DNA of 64,000 nucleotides from JAIBJN01 sp963784175 (lineage in GTDB: Bacteria; Actinomycetota; Thermoleophilia; Gaiellales; Gaiellaceae): NCBI GenBank assembly GCA_963784175.1, contig CAWAQJ010000018.1, positions 496,001 through 560,000 on the forward strand, given 5' to 3'. Of this stretch, positions 31,960 through 41,259 are shown piece after piece. Both the position numbers and the translations under genes were made by a program. How positions within the stretch are numbered: the stretch's first letter is position 1; each line of letters begins with the position of its first letter. The notes below the pieces were generated by a model. It had not been told where the DNA came from. It made no database searches and saw only the letters and a program-made list of their open reading frames with translations.

Positions 31960-33008
31960 CGGTGACTCCGGCAGCCGTCGAACGTTGCCATGTCCGCGAG
32001 GAGGGCCAGCGAGGCGTTCACGAGCGGCAGCGCGAGCAGCGCGCCGCTTCCCTCCCCGAGGCGAAGGCCAAGGTCCAGAAGCGGGCGCAGGCCGAGGTCG
32101 GCGAGGACGAGCTCGTGCCCCGGCTCCGGCGAGCGGTGCGAGGCGACCATGCTCTCGACCGCCGCAGGCGCCAACCTGGCAGCGACGAGCGCGGCCGCGC
32201 CGGTCACGAAGCCGTCGAGCAGCACGACGCCGCCCTCGGCGGCCGTCCCAAGGCAGACGCCGGCGAGCACGGCGAGCTCGAAGCCTCCCACGCCCGCGAG
32301 CGCAGCCACGGGATCGCCCTGGTCGGCAGGGTTGGCCGCCAGTGCACGGCCCACCGCCTCCACCTTGCGCGCCAGCCCCTCGTCGTCGAGGCCTGTGCCG
32401 CGCCCGCAGACCGCGTCGGGTTCCGCAGGCAGCAAGGCCGCGCACAACGCCGCCGCGGCCGTCGTGTTGCCGATGCCCATGTCGCCCGTGGCGACGATCG
32501 CGAACCCGTCGGCGGCGAGCTCCGCCGCGAGCTCCGTGCCGGCGACCAGACCCGCAAGCGCCCGGTCGCGCTCCATCGCCGGGCCCTCCGTCGCGTCCGC
32601 GGTCCCGGCGCCGAGGCGGAGCGACCGGACCGCCTGGTGCTCGACGGGGGCGGCGACGCCGGCGTCCACGACCACGAGCTGAGCCCCCGTCTCGCGCGCG
32701 AGGACGTTCACCGCCGCGCCGCCCGCGGCGAAGTTGGCGAGCATCTGCCCGGTGACTTCCTGGGGGTAGGCGCTGACCTCTCGGCGCGCGTAGCCGTGGT
32801 CGGCGGCCGCAACGACGACTGCGGCCCGCAGCCGTCCCGGCGAAGGCGTGCGGCGAATCGCGGCCACGCGGCACGCGAGTCGCTCGAGCTCGCCGAGGCT
32901 CCCGCGCGGCTTCGTCTTCGAGTCGAACGCCTCCTGCGCCGCCTCGCCCGCAGCCCGGTCGGCGGGCCGGATGCGGCCGATGACGGCGTCGAGTGCCGCC
33001 TGGCTCAC
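31946..33008 (-). CDS. cobT: nicotinate-nucleotide--dimethylbenzimidazole phosphoribosyltransferase, frameshift near end
   Basis: Makes alpha-ribazole phosphate for the lower ligand of cobalamin. Conserved stretches include KPRGSLGELERLA, VVAAADHGYARREVSAYP, TGDMGIGNTTAAAAL and LLDGFVTGAAALVAA. The C-terminus should read MATFDGAGV and stop at 31946. In the sequence given, one extra base near 31973 shifts the frame after MATFDG and would add an unrelated Arg/Ser-rich tail into cobS. The error-free end overlaps cobS by 14 nt. GTG 33008 overlaps the cobU stop as GTGA. Confidence 0.88.
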
Positions 33009-33517
33009 GTCAGCTCGAGCGTGCGTCCGGCGACCATCAGATAGGCCTGCTCCGCCTCGGCCGCAAAGACGGCGTTGACCCTCCCGAGCAGGTCGCGGTA
33101 GGTGCGGCCGAGCTGGGTCTGGGGAACGAGGCCGAGCCCAACCTCGTTGGTGACGACGACCGTCGGCTGCTCGCGGGCCGCGGCGATCGTCGCCACCGCG
33201 GCGGCCGCCCGCTCGACGTCCTCGTCGCTCCAGCCCGCCTCGAGCGCGTTGGCGACCCAGAGCGTGAGGCAGTCCAGGATCACGAACGCGCGGGACGGAA
33301 TGCTGTCGAAGGCCCGGACGAGCTCGAGCGGCGCCTCGACCGTCCTCCACGACGCCGGCCGCTCGAGCTGGTGCCGCGCGATCCGGTCCGCCATCTCCGG
33401 GTCGCGTCCCTCGCCCGTGGCGACGAAGACGACCTGGCCCTCCCATTCCAACGCGAGCCGCAGCGCGCGTGCCGACTTCCCACTGCGGGCGCCGCCGACG
33501 AGCAGCGTGATGCCCAT
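33005..33517 (-). CDS. cobU: adenosylcobinamide kinase / guanylyltransferase
   Basis: 170-aa bifunctional enzyme that phosphorylates adenosylcobinamide and attaches GMP, activating it for CobS. The P-loop is LLVGGARSGKSARAL at the N-terminus. ILDCLTLWVANAL and VVVTNEVGLGLVPQ are CobU/CobP motifs, the latter close to the guanylylated histidine region. ATG 33517 overlaps the ATPase gene stop by one base. Corrin-ring synthesis genes are absent here, so the cluster fits salvage of imported corrinoids. Confidence 0.93.
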   Translation of the reverse strand: MGITLLVGGARSGKSARALRLALEWEGQVVFVATGEGRDPEMADRIARHQLERPASWRTVEAPLELVRAFDSIPSRAFVILDCLTLWVANALEAGWSDEDVERAAAAVATIAAAREQPTVVVTNEVGLGLVPQTQLGRTYRDLLGRVNAVFAAEAEQAYLMVAGRTLELT

Positions 33518-34314
33518 CAGGCGACCGACTCTTCGGAGGCGACCCGAGGGCGCAGGGGCACGACCGCGATGCCGGTCTCCTCGTCCACGATCACGCGCAC
33601 GTCGGCGCCGTAGTGCCGCGCGACGAGCTGCTCGGTGAGCACCTCCCTCGGAGGTCCGCTCGCAACCTCCCGGCCGCCGTCCATCAGCACGAGGCGGTCG
33701 GCGTACTGGCCCGCGTGCGTCAGGTCGTGCATCGCGCTGAGGACGGTAAGCCCTCGGTCGGCGCGAAGGGAAGCCACCAGCTCGAGCACCTGCTGCTGTG
33801 CCCCTACGTCGAGCGCGCTCGTCGGCTCGTCGAGGAGCAGGAGCCGCGCATCCTGTGCGACGGCCCGGGCGAGAACGGCCCGCTGCCGCTCGCCGCCGCT
33901 CAGCGAACCGAGACGGCGGTCGACGAGGTGGGCGGCGTCCAGCCGCGCGAGAGCGGAGCGCGCGGCGGTCACGTCGCGGACGCCCGGACTGCCCGAGTAG
34001 CCTAGGTGCGGCGTGCGGCCGAGCACGACGTACTCGAGCACGCTCGTGTCTGGCGGGATCACGGGGATCTGCGGCACGACCGCCACCCGCCGAGACAGCT
34101 CGCGCCGTTTGAGCGCCGACGCCTCGTCGCCGACGATCCGGATCGAGCCCGAATAGGGAATGAGGCCGGCGACGGCGCGGAGCACCGTGGTCTTGCCCGC
34201 GCCGTTGGGGCCGATGAGCCCGAGCCATTCGCCCTCGGCGAGGTCGAAGCCGACGCCCTTCACGACCTCGGCGCCGTCCAGCGAGACACGAATGCTCTCG
34301 ACGCGGAGCATCAC
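33517..34314 (-). CDS. btuD: ABC transporter ATPase, BtuD/FecE type
   Basis: 265-aa nucleotide-binding subunit of a B12 or siderophore-type importer. Walker A is GLIGPNGAGKTTVL, the signature is SLSGGERQRA, Walker B is LLLLDEPTSALD, and the switch histidine is in SAMHDLTHA. The C-terminal extension of about 35 residues (to ESVA) is typical of the subfamily. GTG 34314 or ATG 34311 is the start; both overlap the permease stop. A vitamin B12 role is inferred from the riboswitch and the cob genes. Confidence 0.9.
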   Translation of the reverse strand: MMLRVESIRVSLDGAEVVKGVGFDLAEGEWLGLIGPNGAGKTTVLRAVAGLIPYSGSIRIVGDEASALKRRELSRRVAVVPQIPVIPPDTSVLEYVVLGRTPHLGYSGSPGVRDVTAARSALARLDAAHLVDRRLGSLSGGERQRAVLARAVAQDARLLLLDEPTSALDVGAQQQVLELVASLRADRGLTVLSAMHDLTHAGQYADRLVLMDGGREVASGPPREVLTEQLVARHYGADVRVIVDEETGIAVVPLRPRVASEESVA

Positions 34315-35387
34315 GGCCCCACCGTTCGGGTCGTGCGGAGGACGACCGCGAAGAACGGCGCACCGAGGAAAGCGGTGACCACGCCGATCGGAAGCTGGGC
34401 CGGTGCGATCACCGTTCTCGCAACGAGGTCGACGAGCACGAGAAAGCCGGCTCCGAAGGCGAGCGAGAGCGGCAGGACGATGCGGTAGCTCGTCCCCGCC
34501 ATCAGCCTGATCGCGTGCGGGACGATGATCCCGACGAAGGCGATCAGCCCGCTGAACGCGACGGCCGCGGCCGTCCCCAGCGTCGCGGCGACGACGATCA
34601 GGAGCCGGACCCGGGCAACGGGCACGCCGAGGCTGGCCGCCTCGTCGTCGCCCACCGCGAGAACGTCGAGCAGCCGCCGGTGCCAGAGCAGCAGAATCGC
34701 GCTCACGATGACGTACGGCAGGATGATCAGCACGTCCGTCCAGCCGGCGGTCTCGAGCTGGCCGAGAATCCAGCTGTAGACCTCCTGGACGGTCTCCACG
34801 CGGCGCTGCTGCACGTAGGTCTGGAGCGCGGTCAGGAAGGACGCGACGGTGACGCCCGCCAGGATGAGCGTGGCGGTCTGCCGTCCCCCCACGGAGCGGC
34901 CCAGGCCGTAGGCGACACCGACGGCGAGCATCGCTCCCACGAAGGCTGCCACGGGGCGAAGATCGGGCCCGACATCGCCGGCGAGGTCGTAGGCGATGAC
35001 GATCGTCGCCCCGAGGCCGGCGCCGGCCGCCGCCCCGAGGAGGTACGGGTCGGCGAGCGGGTTCCGGAAGACGCCCTGGTACGAGGCCCCGGCCATGGCG
35101 AGCATCGCGCCGACGAGCAGGCCCAGCACGACGCGGGGCGCGCGGAGCTCCCAGAGAATCGCGTCCTGGGTCTCCGTGAAGGACGACTCGACGCCGAGGA
35201 ACGGCACGTGGCTCAGCACCTCGCGCGCCACGGCGCCGATGCCGAGGTCGACCGGCCCGAATGCCAGCCCGAGCAGGGTCGCGAAAAGAACGAAGGCACC
35301 GGCGGCCAGCGTCCAGGCGAGCGAGACGCCCCGCAGCGCCCTCTCGGGCCGGCCGGAAAGACGGGCTCGCAGGCCGCCGGCGCCCAT
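34311..35387 (-). CDS. btuC: ABC transporter permease, BtuC/FecCD type
   Basis: 358 aa with about ten hydrophobic segments. The FecCD family motifs are WELRAPRVVLGLLVGAMLAMAGASYQGVFRNPLADPYLLG near residue 75 and a second conserved block, SGLIAFVGIIVPHAIRLM, near 280. It would form the membrane channel with the ATPase and binding protein encoded beside it. ATG 35387 follows the binding protein stop by 2 nt. Confidence 0.92.
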   Translation of the reverse strand: MGAGGLRARLSGRPERALRGVSLAWTLAAGAFVLFATLLGLAFGPVDLGIGAVAREVLSHVPFLGVESSFTETQDAILWELRAPRVVLGLLVGAMLAMAGASYQGVFRNPLADPYLLGAAAGAGLGATIVIAYDLAGDVGPDLRPVAAFVGAMLAVGVAYGLGRSVGGRQTATLILAGVTVASFLTALQTYVQQRRVETVQEVYSWILGQLETAGWTDVLIILPYVIVSAILLLWHRRLLDVLAVGDDEAASLGVPVARVRLLIVVAATLGTAAAVAFSGLIAFVGIIVPHAIRLMAGTSYRIVLPLSLAFGAGFLVLVDLVARTVIAPAQLPIGVVTAFLGAPFFAVVLRTTRTVGP

Positions 35388-35389
35388 CA

Positions 35390-36352
35390 CTAGCGCTGCC
35401 CGACTCCCGCGAGGGACTCCGCGATCAGCTCGACGAAGTCGACCGTGCGCGGGCCCCAGCGCGACGCGATGTCGTCGTCTGCCTCGACGATGTTGCCGTT
35501 CGCGACCGCCTCGATCTGCGCCCACCCCGGACGCTTCGAGACAGTTTCGGCGGTCTGGTCGCAGCACTTCGTGTCCGCGAGGACGATGAGGGCGGGGCTC
35601 TCGGAGACGATGTACTCGCCCGTCAGCTGCGGATAGCCGCCCGCATCAGCTGCCCCGGCCGCAGCGTCGGCGATGTTCACGAGCCCGAAGAGCTCGTAGA
35701 TGCTCCCGATGAACGTCTCCGAGGTGGCCGAGAAGAAGTCCGGGCCGAGCTCGTGGTAGACGGTCGCGCCCGCGGCGCCCGGAACGGAGGCGGCGAGCTG
35801 CTCGATCTCGACCTGCATGGCCGTGGCCACGTCCTCGGCGCCCTCGACGTTCCCCGTCGCGACCCCGAGCGTCCCGATCTGCTCGTAGGCGGCACTCAGG
35901 GTGGGAGCAGCGTCCTGCAGAAGGACCGGAATGTCGAGCTTCTCGAGGCCGTCCACGAGCCCGCCCGGATCGTAGGCGGCAATGACGAGGTCGGGCTCGT
36001 ACCCGGCAATGGCTTCGACGTTGGGCTCGAAGCCCGAGAGGTCGGTGACCGGCGCCTCGGCCGGGTAGTTCGACTGGTCGTCGACGGCGAGCACCTGCTC
36101 TCCGGCGCCGATGGCGAAGAGCGACTCGGTGGCGGTGGCGGAGAGCGAGACGATGGCCTCGGGCTTCTCCTCGATCGTCACCGTGCCGTTGTCGGCTTCG
36201 ACCCTGACCGGGAACTTCTCCAGCTCCGGAAGCGTCTCGACGACGGCCGAAGACGTCGGCTGCTGAGGGGCCGAGCTCTCCGAATCCCCGCCGCACCCGG
36301 CGAGGACGAGGGCAAGGACAGCCAGAAGGGCTGCGAGAGGTCGGTGGAACAC
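35390..36352 (-). CDS. btuF: ABC transporter substrate-binding lipoprotein, BtuF type
   Basis: 320 aa. The lipoprotein signal ends LALVLAGCGG, with the lipidated cysteine near residue 20. A Ser/Pro linker leads to the helical-backbone binding domain. It includes KPEAIVSLSATATESLFAIGAG and FEPNVEAIAGYEPDLVIAA near the first lobe, and SPALIVLADTKCC in the second. Starts at GTG 36352, with AAGGAG 4-5 nt upstream. It is the first gene after the cobalamin riboswitch, so the ligand is very likely cobalamin or a precursor. Confidence 0.9.
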   Translation of the reverse strand: MFHRPLAALLAVLALVLAGCGGDSESSAPQQPTSSAVVETLPELEKFPVRVEADNGTVTIEEKPEAIVSLSATATESLFAIGAGEQVLAVDDQSNYPAEAPVTDLSGFEPNVEAIAGYEPDLVIAAYDPGGLVDGLEKLDIPVLLQDAAPTLSAAYEQIGTLGVATGNVEGAEDVATAMQVEIEQLAASVPGAAGATVYHELGPDFFSATSETFIGSIYELFGLVNIADAAAGAADAGGYPQLTGEYIVSESPALIVLADTKCCDQTAETVSKRPGWAQIEAVANGNIVEADDDIASRWGPRTVDFVELIAESLAGVGQR

Positions 36353-36383
36353 GTTTCTCCTTCCGCGAGGACAACGGATCTGG

Positions 36384-36526
36384 GGCGAGAGGCAGGTCTT
36401 CTGACTCGGGGCTCCCTCGTCCGCCGCCTTCCCGGCCGTCGGCCAGTGGCGTGTGGCGGAGGAGCGTCTCCCCTCACAGCGGCGGGACCGTGCCGGACTT
36501 GCACCGGCTTCCCTTGACCGCTCGCC
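36384..36526 (-). promoter_or_regulatory. cobalamin riboswitch
   Basis: On the reverse strand the conserved pieces appear in order: GGGAAGCCGGTGCAAGTCCG, CACGGTCCCGCCGCTGTGA (B12 box region), and near the 3' end GAGTCAGAAGACCTGCC. The P1 stem pairs GGCGAG (complement of 36521-36526) with CTCGCC (complement of 36384-36389). The 3' end lies about 30 nt before the btuF start. Binding of adenosylcobalamin would lower expression of the transporter and cob genes downstream. Confidence 0.95.
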
Positions 36527-36588
36527 TTTCTGTGGCGGGAGCATACTCCCACGGCGGGCACAGCGGGCATCTGGCTAGGCTGGCGCGC

Positions 36589-36936
36589 GTGACTGCGGCG
36601 CGGGTCAACCTCTGGCTTCCGGTCGTCCTCTGGGCCGGGGTGATCTTCGCGCTCTCGGCGATCCCGAGCCTGGGGACGGGGCTCGGCAGCTGGGACCTCG
36701 TCCTGCGCAAGCTCGCTCACCTGGGCGAGTACGCGGTACTGGGCGCGCTGCTCCAGCGGGCCGTCGGGCGCGAGCCGCTTGCGATCCTTCTGGGCTCGGC
36801 CTACGCCGTCACCGACGAGTTCCACCAGACCTTCGTGACGGGGCGCCAGGGTGCGCCGCTCGACTGGCTCGTGGACACGGTCGGCGTCACCGCCGGGGTT
36901 CTCCTCTTCGCGCGCTGGACGTCTTCGCGGCCGTGA
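36589..36936 (+). CDS. VanZ-like membrane protein
   Basis: 115 aa, with hydrophobic segments WLPVVLWAGVIFALSAIPSL, VLRKLAHLGEYAVLGALL and VDTVGVTAGVLLFAR. The conserved VanZ features KLAHLGEYAVLG and AVTDEFHQTF are clear. VanZ-type proteins are small envelope proteins (teicoplanin resistance in one case), mostly of unknown role. GTG 36589 has TAGGCT 7 nt upstream, a leaderless signature. The end overlaps the next gene as GTGA. Confidence 0.85.
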   Translation: MTAARVNLWLPVVLWAGVIFALSAIPSLGTGLGSWDLVLRKLAHLGEYAVLGALLQRAVGREPLAILLGSAYAVTDEFHQTFVTGRQGAPLDWLVDTVGVTAGVLLFARWTSSRP

Positions 36937-37415
36937 GAGCGGTCGCCGTCGACCTCGACGCCCTCGGCGACACGCGGCCGCTCTGGCGGGACTTCCTGGC
37001 CGACTGCGCCCGCCGCTTCGCGTCGATCGCCCCGTTGGACCCGGACGCCCTGCCGGACGACCGGGGCGAGGCCGCCGTGGAGCTCGACCGCTGGGCCGAG
37101 GCGGGAATCGGCGACTGGCGCGCAGCGCTCGAGCGCTTCGCCGAGGACCGCGCGCCCGTCTACCTCCGCCCCAGCGCCGAGGCGAGCGCAGCGCTGCGCT
37201 CGCTCGGGCGTTCAGGCGCCAGGATCGGCGTCTTCACGGACGCTCCGGAGCCGCTCGCCCGCGTCGCCCTCGCCCAGCTGGGCGCGGCGAGGCACGTCGA
37301 AGCGGTCGAGGCCGGGGCAGGCGCGCGCGAGCGGCTTCTTGCGCACTTCGGAGGCGAGGCAGCCGTGGCGGTGACCTTGGCCGACCTGGCTAAGATCAGC
37401 GGCAATGCAGCCTGA
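36933..37415 (+). CDS. HAD-like hydrolase family protein
   Basis: 160 aa. The N-terminal VDLDALGDT matches the HAD nucleophile DxD pattern, and a central Thr/Asp (FTDAPEPLARVAL) is motif II. The protein is smaller than usual phosphatases and the C-terminal lysine and acidic motifs are weak, so catalysis is uncertain. GTG start overlaps the VanZ stop as GTGA. The 3' end overlaps the next small gene by 11 nt. The substrate is unknown. Confidence 0.65.
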   Translation: MRAVAVDLDALGDTRPLWRDFLADCARRFASIAPLDPDALPDDRGEAAVELDRWAEAGIGDWRAALERFAEDRAPVYLRPSAEASAALRSLGRSGARIGVFTDAPEPLARVALAQLGAARHVEAVEAGAGARERLLAHFGGEAAVAVTLADLAKISGNAA

Positions 37416-37632
37416 GCGCAGCCACCTCGACGACCGCCAGCTGGACGCGATCCTGGCGCGCCTCGACCGCCTCTGCGACGAGGTTCACGCCCTCAACAAG
37501 CGACTGGATTCGGGCGACCAGCTCCAGCGCATCGCGCACGAGCTCTCGAGCCTGAACGAGTCGCTCCAGGCGCTCGCCTACGCGGCGCTCGGCTCGCAGG
37601 GCCCGCAGGTCCGCCGCCGCCGCAGCGCGTAG
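37405..37632 (+). CDS. small helical protein, 75 aa
   Basis: Highly charged, likely coiled-coil (LDAILARLDRLCDEVHALNK followed by LSSLNESLQALAYAAL), with an Arg-rich tail. It has no membrane segment or known domain. ATG 37405 lies within the preceding gene's end, so the three genes 36589-37632 form one transcript. Its function is not known. Confidence 0.6.
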   Translation: MQPERSHLDDRQLDAILARLDRLCDEVHALNKRLDSGDQLQRIAHELSSLNESLQALAYAALGSQGPQVRRRRSA

Positions 37633-37657
37633 GCCGCGGCGGCGACGGTTCGGCGTC

Positions 37658-38991
37658 TTACTTCCAGTAGGCGAAGTCCAGCCAGTTACTCGTGAAGGTG
37701 GCGCCGGGGACGACGCTGTTGCACCACTGCTCCCCGCTCCCCGGCGGGCGGCAGGCGTCGATCGCGGGCGCGTCCGGGCTCGCATATGCGTGCTGGATCG
37801 GCGCTTCGCCATGCGAGCCGGCGATCGCATCCTGCGCCTGCCAGGAACTCAGCCTCAGGCAGGGCAACGATCGACTGGAGAGGATCGCGTTGTTCGTCGG
37901 CTGCCACGACACGAAAAGCCGAGTCGTCCCGCGGGCCCGAACTTCGGGTGCGCGTCGGCGTAGTAACGCATCGCGTAGACCTGCTCCGAGACGAAATGCA
38001 GCATGTCCTCGAGAGGGAACAGTCGTCCAGCCGTGCCCGATCCGCGAAGTTCTCTGATCGGCCCCTACGGCTGCCCAAGTCGCGTTCCCGAGCGTCATGT
38101 ACGTCTCGCGGAGGAACTCCTTCGCCACGGAGGCCTCCTTGGGCGCGTCCGCCGCGAGGTCCGCCATATGGAAGAGGTACTGCTCCATCTGGCGCCGACG
38201 CTTCGTGCGGGTCGAGTCGGGCACGCCGTGCTTGCGCGCGTCGGGATAGGCCTCCTTGATCATCCAGCGGACGCGGCCGTCCATGTCGGCCCAGAACGGC
38301 GAGTCGAGGAGAAAGTCCTTCAGCTCCTCCTTGTAGAGCGCGTACGTCAGCGTCCGGCATGTCCTGGTGGGTGTAGTTGATGCCGATCTCGACGGCGCCG
38401 GGCGCGGGCGGCATGCCGACGTCGCCCTCGTAGAGCCCGCGGACGAGCTCCCGCATGTCCGCGCGCGAGTAGATACGGCTCGAGCGAGCTCGCCGGCGGC
38501 GAGTCACGGACGGTGCTGCGGTTGAACTCATTCAAGAGCCAGGTCTCGCCGCCTTCGTAACGTCGAGGCCGGCCTCCACCATCTTTCGTCTGAACTCGAC
38601 ACCCGCCTCGTACCAGCGTGCGGCGCGGAACAACGTCCGCGTTCACCCAGGCATACCACGCGGTCCCAGGTCCGGCCTGCCCAGGGCCTCCGAGCGTCAT
38701 CTCCGCCATCGGATGGAACGTGCGGCCCCATGGTCGCGGATCTGAGTCGAAGATGCCGCGGCCGCGCGGAGGTCGGGTCCCGATCTGCAGCCGTCGGCGG
38801 AATCGGAAATCCAGTACTCAGCGCACGGCGACAGGTTGTTCTCGAACGCCATCCGCGACCCGCCCCCAGTTGATCGCCGTCCAGACGACGACCTCGACGC
38901 GCTCCTCCTCCGTGCAGTCCGCGGCCCGGGCGGTAGCCGGCGTCGCGAGGACGATCGCGAGCGCCCCCAGAACGATCGCGAGCTTGTGCAT
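37658..38991 (-). pseudogene. exported protein broken by many frameshifts
   Basis: ATG 38991 has AAGGAGG 5 nt upstream and a clean signal peptide, HKLAIVLGALAIVLATPATARA. The protein then follows one path through the frames: VEVVVWTAINWGRVADG, FENNLSPCAEYWIS, NEFNRSTVRD, RADMRELVRGLYEGDVGM and GINYTHQDMPD. It continues through YALYKEELKDFLLDSPFW, RWMIKEAYPDARKHGVPD and FLRETYMTLGNATWA, to NWLDFAYWK at 37658. At least seven shifts are needed, each explained by one extra base. No internal stop is needed otherwise. A protein of roughly 440 aa, unknown function, is implied. Either consensus quality is poor here or the gene is decaying. Confidence 0.7.
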
Positions 38992-39088
38992 GCGTGCCTC
39001 CTTGTCGGGAGCAACGCCGCAGTGGGCGAGGATCTCGCCTGCTCGGTCTAATGTCAAGTGTCACAAGCGGGCTGTTGCCCGCTGGCGA

Positions 39089-41131
39089 CTAGCCGTGGAT
39101 GGAGGCGATGATCGGGATGATGAGGATGGCGACGATGTTGGCGATCTTGATCATCGGGTTGATCGCCGGGCCGGCGGTGTCCTTGTAGGGATCGCCGACG
39201 GTGTCGCCCGTGACGGCCGCGGCGTGGGCCTCCGAGCCCTTGCCGCCGTACGCGCCGTCCTCGATGAGCTTCTTCGCGTTGTCCCAGGCGCCGCCGCCCG
39301 AGGTCATGGCGATGGCGAGGAAGATGCCGGTCACGATCGTGCCGATCAGGAGCCCGCCGAGCGCCTCCGGGCTGATGATCCCGACGATGATCGGGATCGC
39401 CACGGGAATGAGCGCCGGCAGGAGCATCTTCTTGATGGCCGAGTTCGTGACGATGTCGACGGCGCGGCTGTAGTCGGGGCGCCCGGTGCCCTCGAGGATC
39501 CCTGGGATCTCGCGGAACTGACGGCGCACCTCGTCCACGACCAGGCCTCCGACGCGCCCCACCGCCTGCATGGCGAGGGAGGCGAAGAGGAACGGCATCA
39601 GCCCGCCGATGAAGAGGCCCGCGATCACCCACGGGTCGTTGAGCGCAAAGACGCTCGCGACGTCCTCCTCGGTGAGCCCTCTCGCGTACTCGTCGAAGAG
39701 GATCAGCGCCGCGAGGCCTGCCGAGCCGATCGCGTACCCCTTCGTGACCGCCTTGGTGGTGTTACCGACCGCGTCGAGCGGATCGGTGATGCCGCGCACG
39801 GACTCATCGAGGTCGGCCATCTCGGCGATGCCGCCCGCGTTGTCCGTCACCGGCCCGTACGCGTCGAGCGCGACGATGAGGCCGGTCATGGAGAGCTGCG
39901 CCATGACGGCGACGCCGATGCCGTAGAGGCTGCCGGTGACCTCGTAGGCGGCGACGATCCCGACAGCGATGACGATCACGGGCAGCGCGGTCGCCTGCAT
40001 CCCGACGGCGAGGCCCTCGATGATGTTCGTCGCGTGGCCGGTCTGCGACGACCTCGCAATCGACTTCACCGGCCCCCAGCGCGTGCCCGTGTAGTACTCG
40101 GTGATGGCCACGAGCGCGAAGGTGATGATCAGGCCGATGAGCGCCGAGACGTAGAGCTCTCCGAAGTTGAAGCGGCCCGAGTCGAAGGCCAGCGTGACGG
40201 GGATGAAGCCGATCGCCGACAGGACTGTGGCAACCGCGACCGCCTTGTAGAGGGCGTTCATGATCGACCCACCGCGGCCGACGCGTGCGAACCAGATGCC
40301 GATCACCGAAGCGATGATCGAGATCCCGCCGAGGGCGAGCGGGTACAGCGGCAGGCCGCCGGCGGGGAACGCGGTGCCGAGCAGCATGACTGCGACCGCC
40401 GTGACCGCGTAGGTCTCGAACAGGTCGGCGGCCATTCCCGCGCAGTCGCCGACGTTGTCACCGACGTTGTCTGCGATCACCGCCGGGTTGCGCGGATCGT
40501 CTTCGGGGATGCCGGCCTCGATCTTCCCGACGAGGTCGGCACCGACGTCGGCCGCCTTCGTGTAGATCCCGCCGCCGAGTCGCGCGAACACGGAGATCAG
40601 CGAGCCGCCGAAGGCGAGCCCGATGAGGTCGTCGATCGCGTCGTCCTGCGCGACGTCGAACCAGCTCGTGAGCACGCCGTAGTAACCCGCGACGCCGAAC
40701 AGGCCGAGCCCGACGACGAGCAGGCCCGTGACCGAGCCCGCGCGGAAGGCCACGTTCAGCGCCGGCGTCAGGCCCTGTTTGGCCGCTTCCGCCGTGCGGA
40801 CGTTCGCGCGCACGGCGACGTTCATGCCGATGAACCCGGCGGCGGCCGAGAAGACGGCGCCGATGAGGAACCCGATCGCGGTGCCCCACCCGAGCTCGTT
40901 GTAGAAGCCGATGATGAGGAACGGGACGATCGCCACGATCCCGATCGTCGTGTACTGGCGCTTCAGATACGCGGCGGCGCCCTCCTGCACGGCGCGCGCG
41001 ATCTCGCGCATGCGGTCCGTGCCTGCGGGCTGCTTGAGGATCCACCAGGTGAGGTAGAGCCCGACGCCGATCCCGAAAAGCGCGCACAGGAGCGCGAACA
41101 GGACGGTGTGGTTCTGGAAGAAGTCGGTCAC
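39089..41131 (-). CDS. hppA: membrane-bound H+-translocating pyrophosphatase
   Basis: 680 aa, about 16 membrane segments. Couples hydrolysis of pyrophosphate to proton pumping. The substrate motifs are ADVGADLVGKIEAGIPEDDPRNPAVIADNVGDNVGDCAG-like (first half of it near residue 200), TDNAGGIAEM and GDTVGDPYKDTAGPAINP. The GNTTKA motif near residue 460 has lysine where K+-dependent enzymes have alanine, so it is predicted to be K+-independent. Monocistronic, between a broken exported gene and the mtnP terminator. Confidence 0.95.
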   Translation of the reverse strand: MTDFFQNHTVLFALLCALFGIGVGLYLTWWILKQPAGTDRMREIARAVQEGAAAYLKRQYTTIGIVAIVPFLIIGFYNELGWGTAIGFLIGAVFSAAAGFIGMNVAVRANVRTAEAAKQGLTPALNVAFRAGSVTGLLVVGLGLFGVAGYYGVLTSWFDVAQDDAIDDLIGLAFGGSLISVFARLGGGIYTKAADVGADLVGKIEAGIPEDDPRNPAVIADNVGDNVGDCAGMAADLFETYAVTAVAVMLLGTAFPAGGLPLYPLALGGISIIASVIGIWFARVGRGGSIMNALYKAVAVATVLSAIGFIPVTLAFDSGRFNFGELYVSALIGLIITFALVAITEYYTGTRWGPVKSIARSSQTGHATNIIEGLAVGMQATALPVIVIAVGIVAAYEVTGSLYGIGVAVMAQLSMTGLIVALDAYGPVTDNAGGIAEMADLDESVRGITDPLDAVGNTTKAVTKGYAIGSAGLAALILFDEYARGLTEEDVASVFALNDPWVIAGLFIGGLMPFLFASLAMQAVGRVGGLVVDEVRRQFREIPGILEGTGRPDYSRAVDIVTNSAIKKMLLPALIPVAIPIIVGIISPEALGGLLIGTIVTGIFLAIAMTSGGGAWDNAKKLIEDGAYGGKGSEAHAAAVTGDTVGDPYKDTAGPAINPMIKIANIVAILIIPIIASIHG

Positions 41132-41219
41132 GGGCTTGCAGGCATCACTCAGCGGGCCGGGCAGGCGTTGCTCGTCTCCCCAGCCCCGCGCACAGCCGGC
41201 GGATTTTTATCACACGTAA

Positions 41220-41241
41220 CGGCTCCGTCGCACGGGAGCCG
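41220..41241 (-). terminator. hairpin after mtnP
   Basis: CGGCTCC and GGAGCCG pair around an 8-nt loop, 19 nt after the mtnP stop on the reverse strand. The run downstream on that strand reaches GATAAAAATCC but lacks a T tract, so this is a weak or factor-assisted terminator. The rest of 41132-41259 presumably holds the hppA promoter. Confidence 0.45.
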
Positions 41242-41259
41242 CCGGCCGCTCCGGGAATT

